Below, piece after piece: positions 36,990 through 50,759 of a stretch of 64,000 nucleotides of DNA (its first letter is position 1; each line of letters starts with the position of its first letter). Source of the DNA: Arenicola marina (Eukaryota; Annelida; Polychaeta; Arenicolidae); assembly GCA_964019135.1 (NCBI GenBank), contig OZ025248.1, positions 33,659,670-33,723,669 on the forward strand, read 5' to 3'. The notes under the pieces are model-generated. The model ran no database searches and was not told the DNA's origin. It saw nothing but the letters and a program-made list of their open reading frames with translations. The position numbers and the translations under genes were made by a program.

Positions 36990-39900
36990 ACACACGCCCA
37001 GACTGACACCATTCCACCCCGCCAGCCATCCATCATCTGTTTTTAGCTTAATAAAACCCCGGCGGCCGGAACCGTTGCCGCAACAGCCCTTTGTGCCGCT
37101 CAGGTTTTAATAAAACCTTTGACAAACGTTTTAGCCCATTGGTTGCACCCAGTATTTCATTTCAAACAGATAGGCACCGGCAGACACTGACCTGCCGGAC
37201 CTGATTGCAGTTTTGATTGAACCATGTCAGACAGGCAATAACCTGGCTGACACGTCCGCTAGGGGGAGCCAGGTATTATACACGGGAGAGTGGTACCGTG
37301 GTGCCATGGCCTGCCAATCGAGCGGTGAGAATTGGGGGGGGGGGCAGGAATCACCGAATCACCTCGCGGATGTCAGGTTAGGATATTATACTTTGATTGG
37401 AGTGCGAGGGAGGGGGTGTTTGGGGGTGGGGTGGGGGGTAGAATCGGGGGGGGTGGGTGATAATCAGGAGGGCGGCTGTGAAAGGAAAAGGTGACTTCCC
37501 GATCAGGTAACAATGACACGTAAGAGATTGAGGAAGATGTGGTTTTAAACGTCATGCGGCAGTGGTGATGATGCATTTATTATCAAAATTATCAATAATC
37601 CAGGAATACTCAATGTCGGACATTACACGTGGTGACTCAGACACACGGAAACTCTCGCTGGGCGTCAGTGGCCCTGCTGCCATGGACTGCTGCTCACGGT
37701 TGATGAGGCAACGGGTGGTCGCCACTTGCGCTTCTCATCAGGGACAGAAGAACCTCCTTTTGTGAAGCAATGGCCATGCTTCAGACAGGTGGCCGGGCCG
37801 AGTGTGGGGGCTGGCTGGTGCCTAGTAGTCGCTGAACCATATGAGAAGCCTTTGTGTCCGATAATCATCGGAGGAGTTTTCTGTTGCTCAATAAACCATT
37901 CAACTGTCGAAGTGTCAATCAATGGCGAAACATTCAGCGGCGGAGGAGCCGTATATTGACAGCTGTAATATTCAGTGGTAGGCCTACACGCACCATTGCC
38001 GTAGTCCTGTGGCTGTAGGACGAACACTATTCGAACAGGACCCTTTTTGCTCGGTCTACAGCCACAGAACTTGGGCTATAAGGGCCATTGCTGTAATATT
38101 CAGTGGTGGTAGAAGCATTATTTTTTCTCGTGACGCCATTGCTGAAGCAGTGTCAAGCAGCCACACTAACGAAGCATTCTGTCCATGAAATAGGCCAACC
38201 ATTGTAACCATTGGCCAAACATTTAATAGACATCAGATAATTCACTCCACCATTGAGGCTATCTCGGTGCACCGGTGTCCTGTACCCCATGGTAAAGCAA
38301 TCAGTTGTCCATTAACCATTGGTTCAGCGGTCTAATAGCTATCGGCACTGACTCGTTGTTTAACACACTGAGCGATGATACACCCGAATTACATTAGGTG
38401 GGCGATAATATGTATGTTTGTGCGCATGCCGTGCTGATAACCTTGTTATACAAATAACGTTTCTGAAAAGACAGCTGCCGGTATTGGTGTGGAGAGGCGC
38501 TGCACCGGCCACCCCTGGTGGTCCACGGGGCTGCGGGTTACACAGCACGGAGACTGAGCAGGCGCGACCGGCACGCCCTGGACACGTTTTATATCAGTTT
38601 TAATCTAACCAAAGGCTTGGCTGGCGCGAGCCGAGGGCTTGATTAAATCTGACCGCCCCGCTGTGTGGGAAACCCTACACGAGATAGCCAGGTGAGATTA
38701 ACGCTGATCTCCTCATTTCTCAGCCGCATCCTTGCAATACTCAGGGTGCAGCAATCGCCCCCCCCCCCTCCCACTCCATCCCTCCCTCTCCCCCAACCTG
38801 CAGACCCCCCCCCCCTCGCGCCATCTGAATTCCTTCCTTCCTCACCACCCCCACCGGCTTAAACCGCCATCCCCTCCCTGCGTTGCAAACCTCACTGCTC
38901 CACCCCACCAGCACATCTCCCCCCCGCCGCCCCACCCCCCTCCCGATATGAGTGGCAGTCGTCAGTCACTTCGCCGCTTGGAGGTTCGGGGCTGGAGCCC
39001 CCGTTATCACCACAGGAGGGGCCGGAGAGGGTGAGGGAGAGGGTGAGAGGGGAGAGGGTGAGGGGGGAACGGGAGGGGTGCGGGTGAGGGTAAAGGTGAG
39101 GGGAGGGGGGAACGGGAGGGGTGCGGGTGAAGGTAAAGGTGAGGGGCGGGGGAGAGGTTGAGGGGGGGGGTGATGGGAGGGAGTGGTCACCCGTAGACTT
39201 CGCTACCTGTCCTCCCCGCCCGCCCAGCCGGCGGGGCGGGCGATAATATGTGCGATACGGTATCGAGCCCGTTATTAGATTCCAGTTTGGCGTTGTTGGG
39301 CTGCCATTCGTGCCAACTGTAATCAACTTCTGGCGGCCGCCACCCATTTAGTGCCAATAATCTAAAGACCTCCCCTACTCGCCGCCCCCCCCCCCCCACC
39401 CCACCCTCCTCGCCCGACCCCTTTCTGCACCATCAAGGTTCAGACAGCGGGGGAGCAGACGGGGAAGGAGGAGGGTAAGGGGGAAGGGGGGGGGGGACGT
39501 GAGATCAGAGTGTCCGATGAGATGGCGCAAATAAAGTTACTTTATCCCTACGGCGGCTGGGTCGGGGACCGATATGGCAACATCATCAGTCCCTCAGCAT
39601 TATCGACATACATATAGGTATATTCGCCAGCAGCAGGCCGGAGAAAACTGTGTAGCAAATAAAACACGAAACATGTCAAAACGAGACAACTACAAGCGCT
39701 GCAACTACACAAACCCAACAAAAACTATGCGGAAAACGAGTTACGGAGCTGTCTGTAATTCACTTACCCGAGCACGTATTTGACACATGGGGGCAGGAAT
39801 TATTGCCCGTGAGAGTGCGCCATCGCAGCAGTGGTTACTGAGGCGAAACAGCTAAGGGAAATGGTCTGTAGGGATGGCATGAAAGGGTTAAATCATTACC
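36990..39900. other. Unassigned sequence
   Basis: No supported gene. It holds a pair of short similar segments (gctgtaatattcagtggt at about 37969 and 38089) and a G-rich duplicated roughly 54-bp block at 39030-39160. Confidence 0.5.
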
Positions 39901-39934
39901 TCGTGCTATGGGTTAGTTGTAGAAAAAAAATGTC

Positions 39935-41115
39935 TTTTGGCATGTGTAGCGATTTGCTGAATGTGTCGTGGTTAAGCCTTTTTTGGCATGTGTAGCGATT
40001 TGCTGAATGTGTCGTGGTTAAGCCTTTAATATTAAAGAGTGTGTTGTATATAGGGTTTAAATCTTTAGTATTAGAAAATGTGTGTTGTATGGAGGGTTTA
40101 AACCTTAGTATTAGACAATGCTTGTTGTTTGGAGGGTTTAAACCTTAGTATTAGACAATGCTTGTTGTTTGGAGGTTTAAACCTTAGTATTAGACAATGC
40201 TTGTTGTGTGGAGGGTTTAAACCTTTAACCATGATAGATAATGTGTGTTGTGTGGAGGTTTGAATCTTTATCCCATACTGTCTATGTTGTAGGAAGGGGG
40301 TTAATCCTTAGCATAGACAACGTATGTTTCATGGAAGGGTTAACACCTTTTTTAGCATAGACAACTTATGTTTCATGGAAGGTTTAAACCTTAGCGTAGA
40401 CAACTTATGTTTCATGGAAGGTTAAACCTTAGCATAGACAATGTATTTTTTCATCGAAGGTTAAACCTTAGCATAGACAACTTATGTTTCATGGAAGGTT
40501 TAAAACTTAGCATAGACAATGTATTTTTCATCGAAGGTTAAACCTTAGCATAGACAACGTATGTTTCACGGAAGGTTAAACCTTAGCATAGACAGCGTAT
40601 GTTTCATCCAAGGTTAAACCTTAGCATAGACAATTTATGTTTCATGGAAGGTTAAACCTTAGCATAGACAATTTATGTTTTATGGAAGGTTAAACCTTAG
40701 CATAGACAACTTATGTTTCATGGAAGATTAAACCTTAGCATAGACAACGTATGTTTCATCGAAGGTTAAACCTTAGCATAGACCACGTATGTTTCATCGA
40801 AGGTTAAACCTTAGCATAGACAACGTATGTTTCATCGAAGGTTAAACCTTAGCATAGACAACGGATGTTTCATGGAAGGTTAAACCTATATTATATAACG
40901 TCTATGTTTTATGAAGGGCTTAAGCCTTTAGCATTAGACAGTGTGTGTTGCATGAAGGGTTTAAACCTTAAACATTAGAGAGTGTGTTGCATGAAGGGTT
41001 TAAACTTTAACATTAGAGAGTGTGTGTTGCATGAAGGGTTTAAAACCTTTAACATTAGACAGTGTGTGTTGTATGGGGGATTTAAAGCTTATGATAGACA
41101 GTGTGTGTTGTATGA
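39935..41115 (+). repeat. Roughly 38-bp minisatellite (gaaggttaaaccttagcata)
   Basis: The unit contains gaaggttaaaccttagcata then gacaacgtatgtttcat. It is preceded by a twofold 56-bp duplication (39938-40025) and flanked by diverged tttaaacctt copies. The word ggtttaaacc / ggttaaacc is near-palindromic. Confidence 0.9.
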
Positions 41116-41219
41116 AAAAGTTAAATGTTTAACATTTAACAGTATTTGATGTCTGGACGATATAAACATGAAGTGATCTTGGAAGAACGATGAGGGTTAA
41201 AGCTTTGACGCTCAGTGTT

Positions 41220-41560
41220 ATGAATCATTGTCATAAGCGATAATGCTAAAGTGTAATGTGGAAAAGAATACGTCATTATCACAGAGTGATAATGCTAATA
41301 AGTGTAGTGTGGACAAGAATCGATCATTATCATAAAGTGATAATGCTGAGTGTAATGTGGTAAAGAATCAATCATCGTAATAAAGCGACAATGCTGAGTG
41401 TAATGTGGTAAAGAATCAATCATCGTAATTAAAGCGACAATGCTGAGTGTAATGTGGTAAAGAATCAATCATCGTAATAAAGCGACAATGCTGAGTGTAA
41501 TGTGGTAAAGAATCAATCATCGTAATAAAGTGACAATGCTGAGTGTAATGTGACAACGCG
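41220..41560 (+). repeat. 48-bp minisatellite
   Basis: About seven copies of aatgctgagtgtaatgtggt plus aaagaatcaatcatcgtaat plus aaagcgac. The first copies contain tgataa. Confidence 0.9.
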
Positions 41561-41989
41561 CCATCGTGTTTAATATAGACAGCTATGTCGAGTGTTGTTC
41601 AGTATGATGTGGGAGACCTGTTAAACGTGGAATATCCTGCCTGGGTCCCCCGCCTGGACTGAGGCAGGGCACCAGGCAGACAGCAGAGGGAACCAGCTAG
41701 GCTACCATAAATCAATATAAATACCGACCACTGCGGCATGACATCTGATAGATAAGATAATAAAACACCATCAAGATAAGCAACATCTCTGGTATGAACC
41801 GGAATACCATGGCAAAAAGCCTAACTGCCCCCCCCCCCCCCCCCTCCCCCTCTCCTTCCCCACACCACCACCGCCTTCTCTTTCATCATATAAATGTTAT
41901 GTTTTTATGTGTGAGCCACAGGGGACGTAATAAGACTGATTTCTCGGTTTGGGTTCTGGACCCTTTCTACGCACCCCCCCCCCCCCACC

Positions 41990-42150
41990 CAGTTGCGTCT
42001 CCATGGGGACCGATCCCCAGTTTCTGGTATCTCCATGGAGACTGGTCCCCATTTGTGTGTCTCCATTGAGACCGACTCCCGTTGTGTGTCCCTATGGGGA
42101 CCCATCCCCAGTTTGTATGTCTCTGTGGGGACCCGACCTGTAGGTTTCCA
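41990..42150 (+). repeat. Short degenerate minisatellite (tctccatggggaccgatccc)
   Basis: About four diverged copies of a unit of about 35 bp, with weaker copies to about 42210. Confidence 0.75.
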
Positions 42151-42828
42151 TGGGGACCTCCCTGCGGGGACCCCCGCCCGCTCCTGTCTCGTGGCTGGGT
42201 GTTTCCACGGGGGACCGGCTGGCGATTGACCAGGGAAGACACGACACTGTGGTAACCAGGGTTTCCGTGGGTGTCTTCTGTCACACTCTCGCTTGTTATA
42301 CCAGGCTGGTGCCGTAAGCCGTGATTTGTATTTTAAAACAACAGCTGTGCTTTTATATGGCATGGCCACGGCGGGGTAGTGTTTCCAAGCACCATGTTGT
42401 CTGTCCCTCACTCCTTGCTTTACAGAGTGGCGCAAAAGCCTCCCGTAAATTGTTTGTTTAACCGGCTGTGATGCTAAACATGCTCGCTACTGTTTCCGTT
42501 ACTCCGACCCGTCTTCGTCTAGCCGTGGGGCGGAAGAGTGAAGACCCTGACTCCCGCGGGGGGCTCCCGGGGGGGTGTTTCCGATGGGGATGGGGGGGGG
42601 GCGTGGAGGGGGATGGGAGGGGGGGGGGGGTGAATAACGCGCCTCGGTCGTTGGCATAAAGTAATACAGTTATCAAATCTCATCGCAATGCAAATAATCA
42701 GCCTGCCTCTGTCATGTAAGCGCTAGCGTTTTATCAAAGGGATCGTTCACTCCCGCCTTGATATGTAACCGTCTCAAATCATCCGAAATGGCCAGTGTAA
42801 GTGTCTCAATATTTTCTTTTTCCCGGCA

Positions 42829-42853
42829 CTCTCTCTCTCTCTCTCTCTCTCTC
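42829..42853 (+). repeat. (CT)n microsatellite
   Basis: An uninterrupted ct run followed by C-rich sequence. Confidence 0.9.
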
Positions 42854-43734
42854 CCCCTCTCCCCCCTTCCCCCCCCCCCCTCTCTCTTTCGCTTGATCGA
42901 CGAAGTCGGTTAGGCATCTTTTGAGGAAATGTACCTCACGGGGGAGGTGTGGCGGGGGTGGGGGTGGGGCGGGGGTGGAGATGTTGAAAGAGTAGCGCTA
43001 TCGAAATGCGATGCGCTGTAAAAAGTTTTTACCACGAGCTAAACTGGTAATAAGAGTAGAAATTTTGAAAAAGGGATGAGGGCCATGGAGTGATGGGGGT
43101 GGGTGGGTGGCGGGAGGGGGCGGGGGGCTCTATAGGAGGTCCTAGGCGCTTCAGGGTTGGTGCCACTGGTCTCTGATAGAAGGCGAGATAAGGTGGCGAG
43201 GGGAAGGGAGGGAGAGTGAATTGTGGTCGAGGGAGGGGGGTAGAGAACGGAGGGTGGGGGGTAGAGGACGGAGGAGGGAAAGGGGGTAGATCCGCTATAG
43301 CAAAAGGCCCAGGGTGTAGTAGTTAAACAAGCTATGTTCCCACTGAATAGTGGTATGAGAGGTCCCATCGGGCAGCCTGGTCGAGCGGAATGCGGTGAAA
43401 TTGTTTTGTTTTGAAAAGTTTTGCCTTTCGCTTTTTTTCATGTGTATGTAAATATCAATAAATACCTTTGGCATTGGCCGTGTAAGGTACATTTCGCAAC
43501 GAAACGTTCGGCCAGGTTTTGGTGTTGCTGCTACAGGTTGACATTTTCTGGCTGAACCAATATGATTTTCGATATATGGTTATCGGTACATTAAAGTGAT
43601 TATCGATTTTAATCCCCTTCCCCTGCCCCCCAAAGAGATTGTGTGGTATAACAACCAGCTTCACATTGTCACAAATATCCAGTATAATTGCGAAATTCAG
43701 ATTGCTACCATGACGCAATATTTGATATAACAGC

Positions 43735-44090
43735 TATGCTCATATTGTGATATCGCACGATATAACCGTCAGCCTCAATTGGTTATATCTTATATAACCA
43801 CCAGCTTCATTTTGTGATATCGTACCATATAACCACCAGCTTCATTTTGTGATATCTCACGATATAACCACCAGCTTTATTTTGTGATATCATGCGATAT
43901 AACCACCAACTCCACTTTGTGTTATCATAAGATATAACCACCAGCTCCATTTTGTGATTTCGCACGATATAACCATCAACCCCATTTTGTGATATCGCAC
44001 GATATAACCATCAACCCCATTTTGTGATATCATACGATATAACCATCAACCCCATTTTGTGATATCGTACGATATAACCACCAGTTTCTT
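43735..44090 (+). repeat. 35-bp minisatellite (gatataaccaccagcttcat)
   Basis: About ten copies of gatataaccaccagcttcat then tttgtgatatcgcac. Each carries gatatc/gatat near-palindromes. Confidence 0.9.
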
Positions 44091-44094
44091 ATTG

Positions 44095-47000
44095 CCACAA
44101 TTGTACGATTCGACACACATGCCGATACAAACGGAGTAATGACATCGGCATATACAATACAAAACAGGGCACAGTATATGACAGAATTTTGGGGTAGGGC
44201 TAAGGCTACGCTGTTATGTACGCCATTCAGCAACGAAAGAGAGTTGTCGGTCAAGAGAAGTAACGGTCTTGAGATGGTGGGTGACGTATTGAGGCGGCGA
44301 GAGGGCGAGAAAGCAGGAGACTGCGTGGGGCATAAACGGTCTGAGAAGGCCTCCTCGCGCTGTCGCCGGCATTGACAGTCGACACAAAGAGTCTACGTAA
44401 CAGACACGGTTGACTTTAAAAGACCTCGGTGGCTATGAGTCGGTCGGTAAAAAGTCCTGATGGGTCGAAAGGCGACCGCCGCACAAAGGGTGGCGTCTGC
44501 GCCTATTGTAAGGCCAGCTCGCGCTTGCTCCGTCAAATTGCCACTGTCGTCTGCGCTCAGTCATTTCGCGCCAACCGCACTATACCTCTCGTGCGCATGA
44601 CATGGCTAATTACAATGATGTTCAGGTCTGGGCGGACAAACCCCCTGTTTTAGTTTACTACTAGGCAGGCGTCCTCCGAACATATACAGTCACAGGTCAG
44701 GAAGCAATACAGGACACATCCTGTAAAAGCTACCCGACCTTTGAGACGCCTGTAAGTGTCGTTTGCTGCGTCTGGGCGCCGGGCGCCCGGATGGAGTGTG
44801 GTGAAGCAGATTCCGCTTTATAGTTGCCGCCGTCTGCTTTGGCGCAGTGAGAGGCGCTGGAAGCGAACTTGTGGCGGGCGGACGGTGTAAGGCATAGATA
44901 GTCTCACTTGAGTCACAAAACCTCAGTGTGTATGGGTGGGTGTTTTGGCGATCGAGGGTTTGGAGTGTTGCCTCGGAGCCCCGGTTTGCTGGGTCATTTT
45001 TGAAAATGAAATGTTAATGTTTTAGACCGCTTTTATGCGCATAAAAGTTAAATTGGGCCGAGCAACCTATCATGGATTATTGAAGAGGCGGGGTTGGGTG
45101 AAACTCCAGCTGAGCTAGAGTGCTGTTCGCAGAATGGTAATCACATGACAAAGTTAGAGTAAAAAAAAACATAGTTTGGACGCGTTCGCAGAATGGTAAT
45201 CACATGACAAAGTTAGAGTAAAAAAAAAACATAGTTGTACTTTTTACCACACTACATGGTTTTCTTGTTTACTTCTAAATGTCCTCATGTCTTACGTATT
45301 AATTTAGAATAGGTAACCAAACTGTAGCAACGTTTGCTGTATACTATAGATCCGATTGACAAGTGAGGGTGCCGCAAACTACATATCCATTTAGTTTTAT
45401 CACAATACAAACAATACGAGGAAAGTCTATAAACACACCAGTAAAGCATGTCACATAAGTGTCTACGCGACTTGTGGACCAACGAACAGCGACTACGCAT
45501 TGCCGCCCCCCTCCTCAACCTCCCCACCCGTCCCCATTCCTCCGACATTGGCAGGTATTAAGTTTTAACCAGCAAGCCTTCTTGTGCCAACATCTCTACG
45601 CAACCTATGGCTGAGTTGGCAGCCTTACACCAACAGACCCGGGGCTCGATGCCTGTTGGCTTCATGGACACACAGCTGAATCCGCCAACTGCTTAACATA
45701 ATACCATGTGACCAATATGATCGTCAACCCGGTTCAGCCGACTCGGATACCAGCTCAATCAGTAATTAATCCGTTCCCCAACTATAATGGCCAATGAAGG
45801 GGGTACGGCGCGCTATGTCTAAACGTCTAAATGAAAGATAATCAGGTTTATGACAGCTTAATAGTCGTGTTTCTTACCCCTATCTGGCGAGATCATCAAC
45901 GAACAGTCGGAAACCATTTCTGCAGTTTATATGTAGCATCATACCGGCAGGCAGGACCTGTATCCGGCAGAAAGTCAAATTCATTCTGCCCCGCTTCCCC
46001 CCCCCCCCCGCCCACTCCCCTTAGAGGTATACATGGAGTTTTCTATATGGGTGCTTTCTGCCTCTCCAGATTCCATTGATTAGAACCATATCGGGGAGGA
46101 AACTATTGTCTACCTATCACTGGCAATAATTTCACTGGGTCATGTTGAAAGGTACACCACTTAATGATACAAATCTCCTTGGCTGCCACCCCGCGCCAAT
46201 CACTTCGACGTATACATATAAACTACTGGAGGTAACGATGACTCGGGGGGCCCCCAAAAAACATCTGATTTTATCTGACGTAAGTTAGTACGGCTAACGC
46301 TACAGTTTCCTTGCCGATAAAACCAAAAGCCAACTGTGATTATATATTATGTCTCGTCCGTTGACAGTCGGCGTGAGTTGCATACAGAACCCTGTGGGTG
46401 GTTTCACTTTGTAAGCGCTGATCACCAAAATGTAGTAAACATTAGAGTGCGGACAGATGTACTAGTTATGGTGAGATGGTCTCCATGTGTCCTTTTCCAT
46501 ATCATTGTAAATTCTGCGCGCATTGGACTCGCATTAAACCGCCGAAATATGGTGTTTTTGCGTCTACTGATGAGGGAATACCAGATCTACCACAGAGGAC
46601 GTTATGTTAAATGGAATACTGACATTCGGAGAAGACAAAAAAGACATCACCGGTAAATAATTCAATTAAACAGGACGCGCGTCATGTGTGCAAAAAAGGC
46701 GCAAATAATGTGCAAATAATCTCCCGTCGTTCGTGGTGTGCAATTAGGCCACTTGGTGGCGCGTCGTCATCCCGGGAACATAACTATTACAGTATCATTG
46801 AGTACCATTTCTGTTTACCGTGACTTGATAACCGTTGATATCATCATCTCTGCTGGCTGTCCACGTGTCCGTCCATGCTGCCAGCCTGGGTGTAAAGTCA
46901 GCAGGCCGTGCGGAGTCACGTTAGCCACCGGGCCGCTGTCTCTTTTACTGTGGGGCCTCCGTATGGTGGTAGTAGCCAGCAGGTCTTTGATGTGGTAGAC

Positions 47001-49485
47001 ACATTATCAGTGGGGATCTTGGGTAAACGGGGCCCAATCCCCGGGGGTCTTTACGCTGGGCAGACGCGGGGAGGTTCGGGGTTTGGGTAGTAGGAGAGGG
47101 GACGGGGGGGGTGGGGAGGGGTTCGGGTGGTACGTAACCGTCTTTGCGACCCCTGCCGCAGCCCATGCTGTGTGGATGTGGCTCGGAGTATTCACTCCTC
47201 CTGGGGGGGGGGGGGGCTGGCGGCCAGAGCCGAGCGCAAGGATGTAAGACAGAGAGACAGAGAAACATAGAGAGAGACGGTACACCCCGAGAGAGAGAGA
47301 ACAAAAAAACGCTATGCCATTGAGCAATGGGGTTGTTGCCAAATGTTGCAAATACACTATTGCCATTTCACTGGTTGCTACATGCATATATATCTATAAA
47401 AACATATCCCAGAAATCTTATCCCAGATCCCAGACTCGACCGAGGGAAAAGACTAGCGAGGGAACAACTTTCCGTTTGGACGCATCCTTACGTCCATTGA
47501 TGTCTCGGCCCAGGACATACAATCTGGGCTATTGCCTTATATACCAGGCATCCATCTTGTGTAGCCCAGATGGTTCCTGGGCTCGGTTCACTCACACTCA
47601 AGGTTAAATTGTCTTAAACACCGCTTCATTCATTCGGTTTCTCATTGTAAAAATGAGCCAACATGGCGTTCATCCCGTTATCCCCCCCCCCCCTCTCCCC
47701 TCCCTCTCCCTCGTCCCTATCATCCCCCTTCTATCCTCCCCGGATGGTCATGGTCACGCCGTCTCCCCTTTCTGCCTCACCTTGACTTCCACCCGTCCAC
47801 GGTCGCCCGGACCTTGTAACAGCCGCTGCTGCGTAAGGTTACAGCCTTTACCTCTATTTAGTAGCTGGTATAGAACTTTTTTATGTTTGCATAAATATCA
47901 AACAAACTGGTGCGGCGCTGGTATGGTTGGAGCAATAACGATCTAAGACGCACATTCAAATAATTACAAAAATGATAGGATGACACAAAAGCAATAAAAT
48001 AAAGCCGGCGTCATTATAACGTAGACCTGCCTACAGTTACGAACAACTCATGAAGAAGATTGAACTTTTTTTCTCTTAAGGTTGAGTAATTAAACCCATA
48101 ATCCAAACGAAGCGCGCATCTATTTTATGTCACCAATGTACAATTCATATCTGTCATAATTGCTCATGTTATTCAATGACTAGCGGAAGTTTTAGGCGCG
48201 CGCAGGTGTCGCATGCAGCACGCGAGCCGAAATGATCGGTATATGAGCAGCACGAACAAAGATGGCCGGGGCCTAGCTGCCAGGACGTAACGTAGACTAA
48301 AAGGCAAATTTCAAGTACCCAGTTTATGTTGGTCCTTTGTGTTTATTCACTTGTCACGATCAAAGATCTGGGACATTCAATGTGTATTCTGTATGAAGTA
48401 AACGGCGACGTATCACATAACAAATATGAGATAAATGAACCTGTTTATGGGTTATGATCTATTTCGGGACAGTAGGCCTATAGCGAATAAGGGATATGAT
48501 TGTGACTTTTTATGTGTTATTTATGTCTATTTCGGGATAGTACAGCGGCTAAGGCATATGATTGTGAATTTCGTGACAAAAAGTGTCAAAATTGGCCCAA
48601 ACGTAGTTCTCCGCCAGGATAAGCCAACGGGATATATGTTGAGAAGGCGATGTAACGTATGGCCGCTATTGGCGTGATACTGGCGGGTCATACGCCAATC
48701 ATGGCTTGGATCTATTGCCTGGCTTTACATTGCCATCGTCGTAAACGTAGGAAGAAATAACCACTTCATAAAGTAGATTATTTTATTGCGCTTTAGTAAT
48801 AAAATATTGGCACAAGAGACAGGAGGCATTCTGTATGGCGACGATCCGTGGCGAGCTTGATTGAATGGAGCTTCTTGACACGCAGTTGCCATGAACTGCA
48901 TCGTGCACCCGTCACCTCCCTGGTCCTCATTGGCTGCTGAGATAACGGTTATGACATATCAATGCAGTTAAGGGGTGAAGTTACAGACACGCAAACTACC
49001 CCCCAACTCCGCGATGTCAGACTCACAGTGGTTGGTCCTCGCATCACCCGTCAGTCGGACCAATGGTTATGTCATGATTAGTACGTGTGTCATCAGCGTG
49101 CCCTCATAGCAACTGTTATATAGGAATTGACTAACGTTGGCAACAATAACTGTGAAACGTTAGCAGTTTGACCCAGTTTAGTCCAGTTTGATCCAGTTTG
49201 ATACAGATACAATTTAAGCCAGTTTGGCGTATTTGCTCGGTCCAGTTCCAATTGTCTAGGTTTTGCTTTTTGACCTTCTCTTGTTACAGAATATTGTAAA
49301 AGTAATTACGTAATAGCGAAACAGGGTAGGGTGGCATGCCACGTGGTGGGGGAACTATAGCACGAACATGAAGCGGAAGATAATCTAGGTTTATATTGGT
49401 TATATATTCATGACGCTTTAACCAATTCTGGTCATATCGCCGTCAATGGTAGAAGGAACGGAAGAACACGTATCCACGTCATTGT
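44095..49485. other. Unassigned sequence
   Basis: No supported gene. A twofold tandem repeat lies at 45127-45235 (cgcagaatggtaatcacatg). A loose twofold repeat lies at 48460-48580. C and G tracts lie near 45998, 47200 and 47685. Confidence 0.5.
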
Positions 49486-49490
49486 TACAT

Positions 49491-49626
49491 GAAGAAGAAG
49501 GACGTGGGATCTTTATCCTGTGAGTACACAGACATGGCCACGGCGGGGCTCGAACCACCGACCCACGTGCGGTTAGACTCTCAGGTGGCCAGAATGCGAG
49601 CGCTCTAACCCACTGAGCAGCCCATG
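49491..49626 (-). mobile_element. tRNA-derived SINE, copy 2
   Basis: It shares with copies 1 and 3 the body gggatctttatcctg and acacagacatggccac, a B box (complement of ggggctcgaacc) and an A-box region (complement of taacccactgagca). Confidence 0.8.
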
Positions 49627-50094
49627 TTTAGAATGGCTGTCTGAGGAGCCAACGCCACTGGCGGTGGGCCCTAGTGGTACGAGGCAAAGATTTCAATAAG
49701 TCATCCTTAATTAATGGCATGAAGCCGCTTCACCCCGTAATGATTGTATGCATGGCTTCTGTCGGTCAGCGATGAAGGGTGGTGGGGAGGGATAGATTAG
49801 GGGGGTGGGGGGCTAGCGCTGCAGAAGGGGGGGGGGAGGTGGAAGGAGGGAGAGGGGAAGAGCAGGGAAAGGGGCTGTAGCTTGACCCGAATCTATTGCT
49901 CTATTTATTTTGCTCAAGGGAAACAGTTGGACCAAGAAGACGTTTACGCTTAGAGGCTTCCGTATAGTTTGCGCCGTCTGTTTGTTCAGTGGATCCGTCC
50001 GGATTCGCTCCACGTGTGTTGGCGGACCTCCCGGCACGTGGGGCAGCCGTCGTCCCATCTGGCTCTGATCCCGACCACGTGGCCACGACCCAAA

Positions 50095-50178
50095 CAGCAG
50101 CCGCAGCCGCAGCCGCAGCCGCAGCCACACTCGCAGCAGCCTCAGCCGCCGCAGCAGCAGCAGCCGCGGCAGCAGGCC
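50095..50178 (+). repeat. CAGCCG-type hexamer/trinucleotide repeat
   Basis: Imperfect cagccgcagccg and cagcag runs. They read as poly-Ala or Pro-Gln in different frames. No splice-supported gene was found around them. Confidence 0.85.
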
Positions 50179-50600
50179 ATAAAGCCTGGGGCCGGTTTGT
50201 GTTAGGACGGTGTTTGTCTTTAGCGATGGAGGCGGGGCATTCCTTCTTCAGGGGCACCGTCGATAGTAGTAACAACCTCTCGCAATGCCATCCACCGTCT
50301 TGGAGTGCCGCCGTCGCCTGCCCATAACGTGAAGGCGGGGTGGGGGTGGGGGTCCACCCCGTGGCCGGGTGGGTACCGCGTTCGGCTATTGTCGAGCGAG
50401 CCCTGATCCTATGGCGCAAGCCAGCCGGTGCGTTGTTCGAACCAAGTGCAACTGCCTCTCGGTGTTTATGCAGGATAATGATCCGATGTCTTTCGTCACA
50501 AAGAGTAGGGAGGGGTTTGGCCATGTTAGAGCCCACAAATGGATTATTGAAGTGAATGGCAACCCTAATTGGGGGTTATTCCCGGATACATAGCTTCGCA

Positions 50601-50757
50601 CTACTCCTTGCGAAGAAGGGCGTGGGATCTTTATCCTGCGACCACACAGACATGGCCACAGCGGGGCTTGAACCACCGATCCACGTGCCGTTAGGGTCTC
50701 AGGAGGCCAGAGCGCTAAAGGGCAGCGCTCTAACCGACTGGGCTAACGGGGCGGCCC
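50601..50757 (-). mobile_element. tRNA-derived SINE, copy 3
   Basis: Begins on the minus strand with gccgccccgttagcccagtc (A-box-like) and has the B-box-like GGTTCAAGCCC. It matches copy 1 through ctactccttgcgaagaaggg at its left end. Confidence 0.82.
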
Positions 50758-50759
50758 TG

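Noticed and set aside
49969..50327. Poly-Ala or Pro-Gln protein at the CAGCCG repeat
   Set aside because: Several frames are equally open; no flanking domain or splice signals support one.
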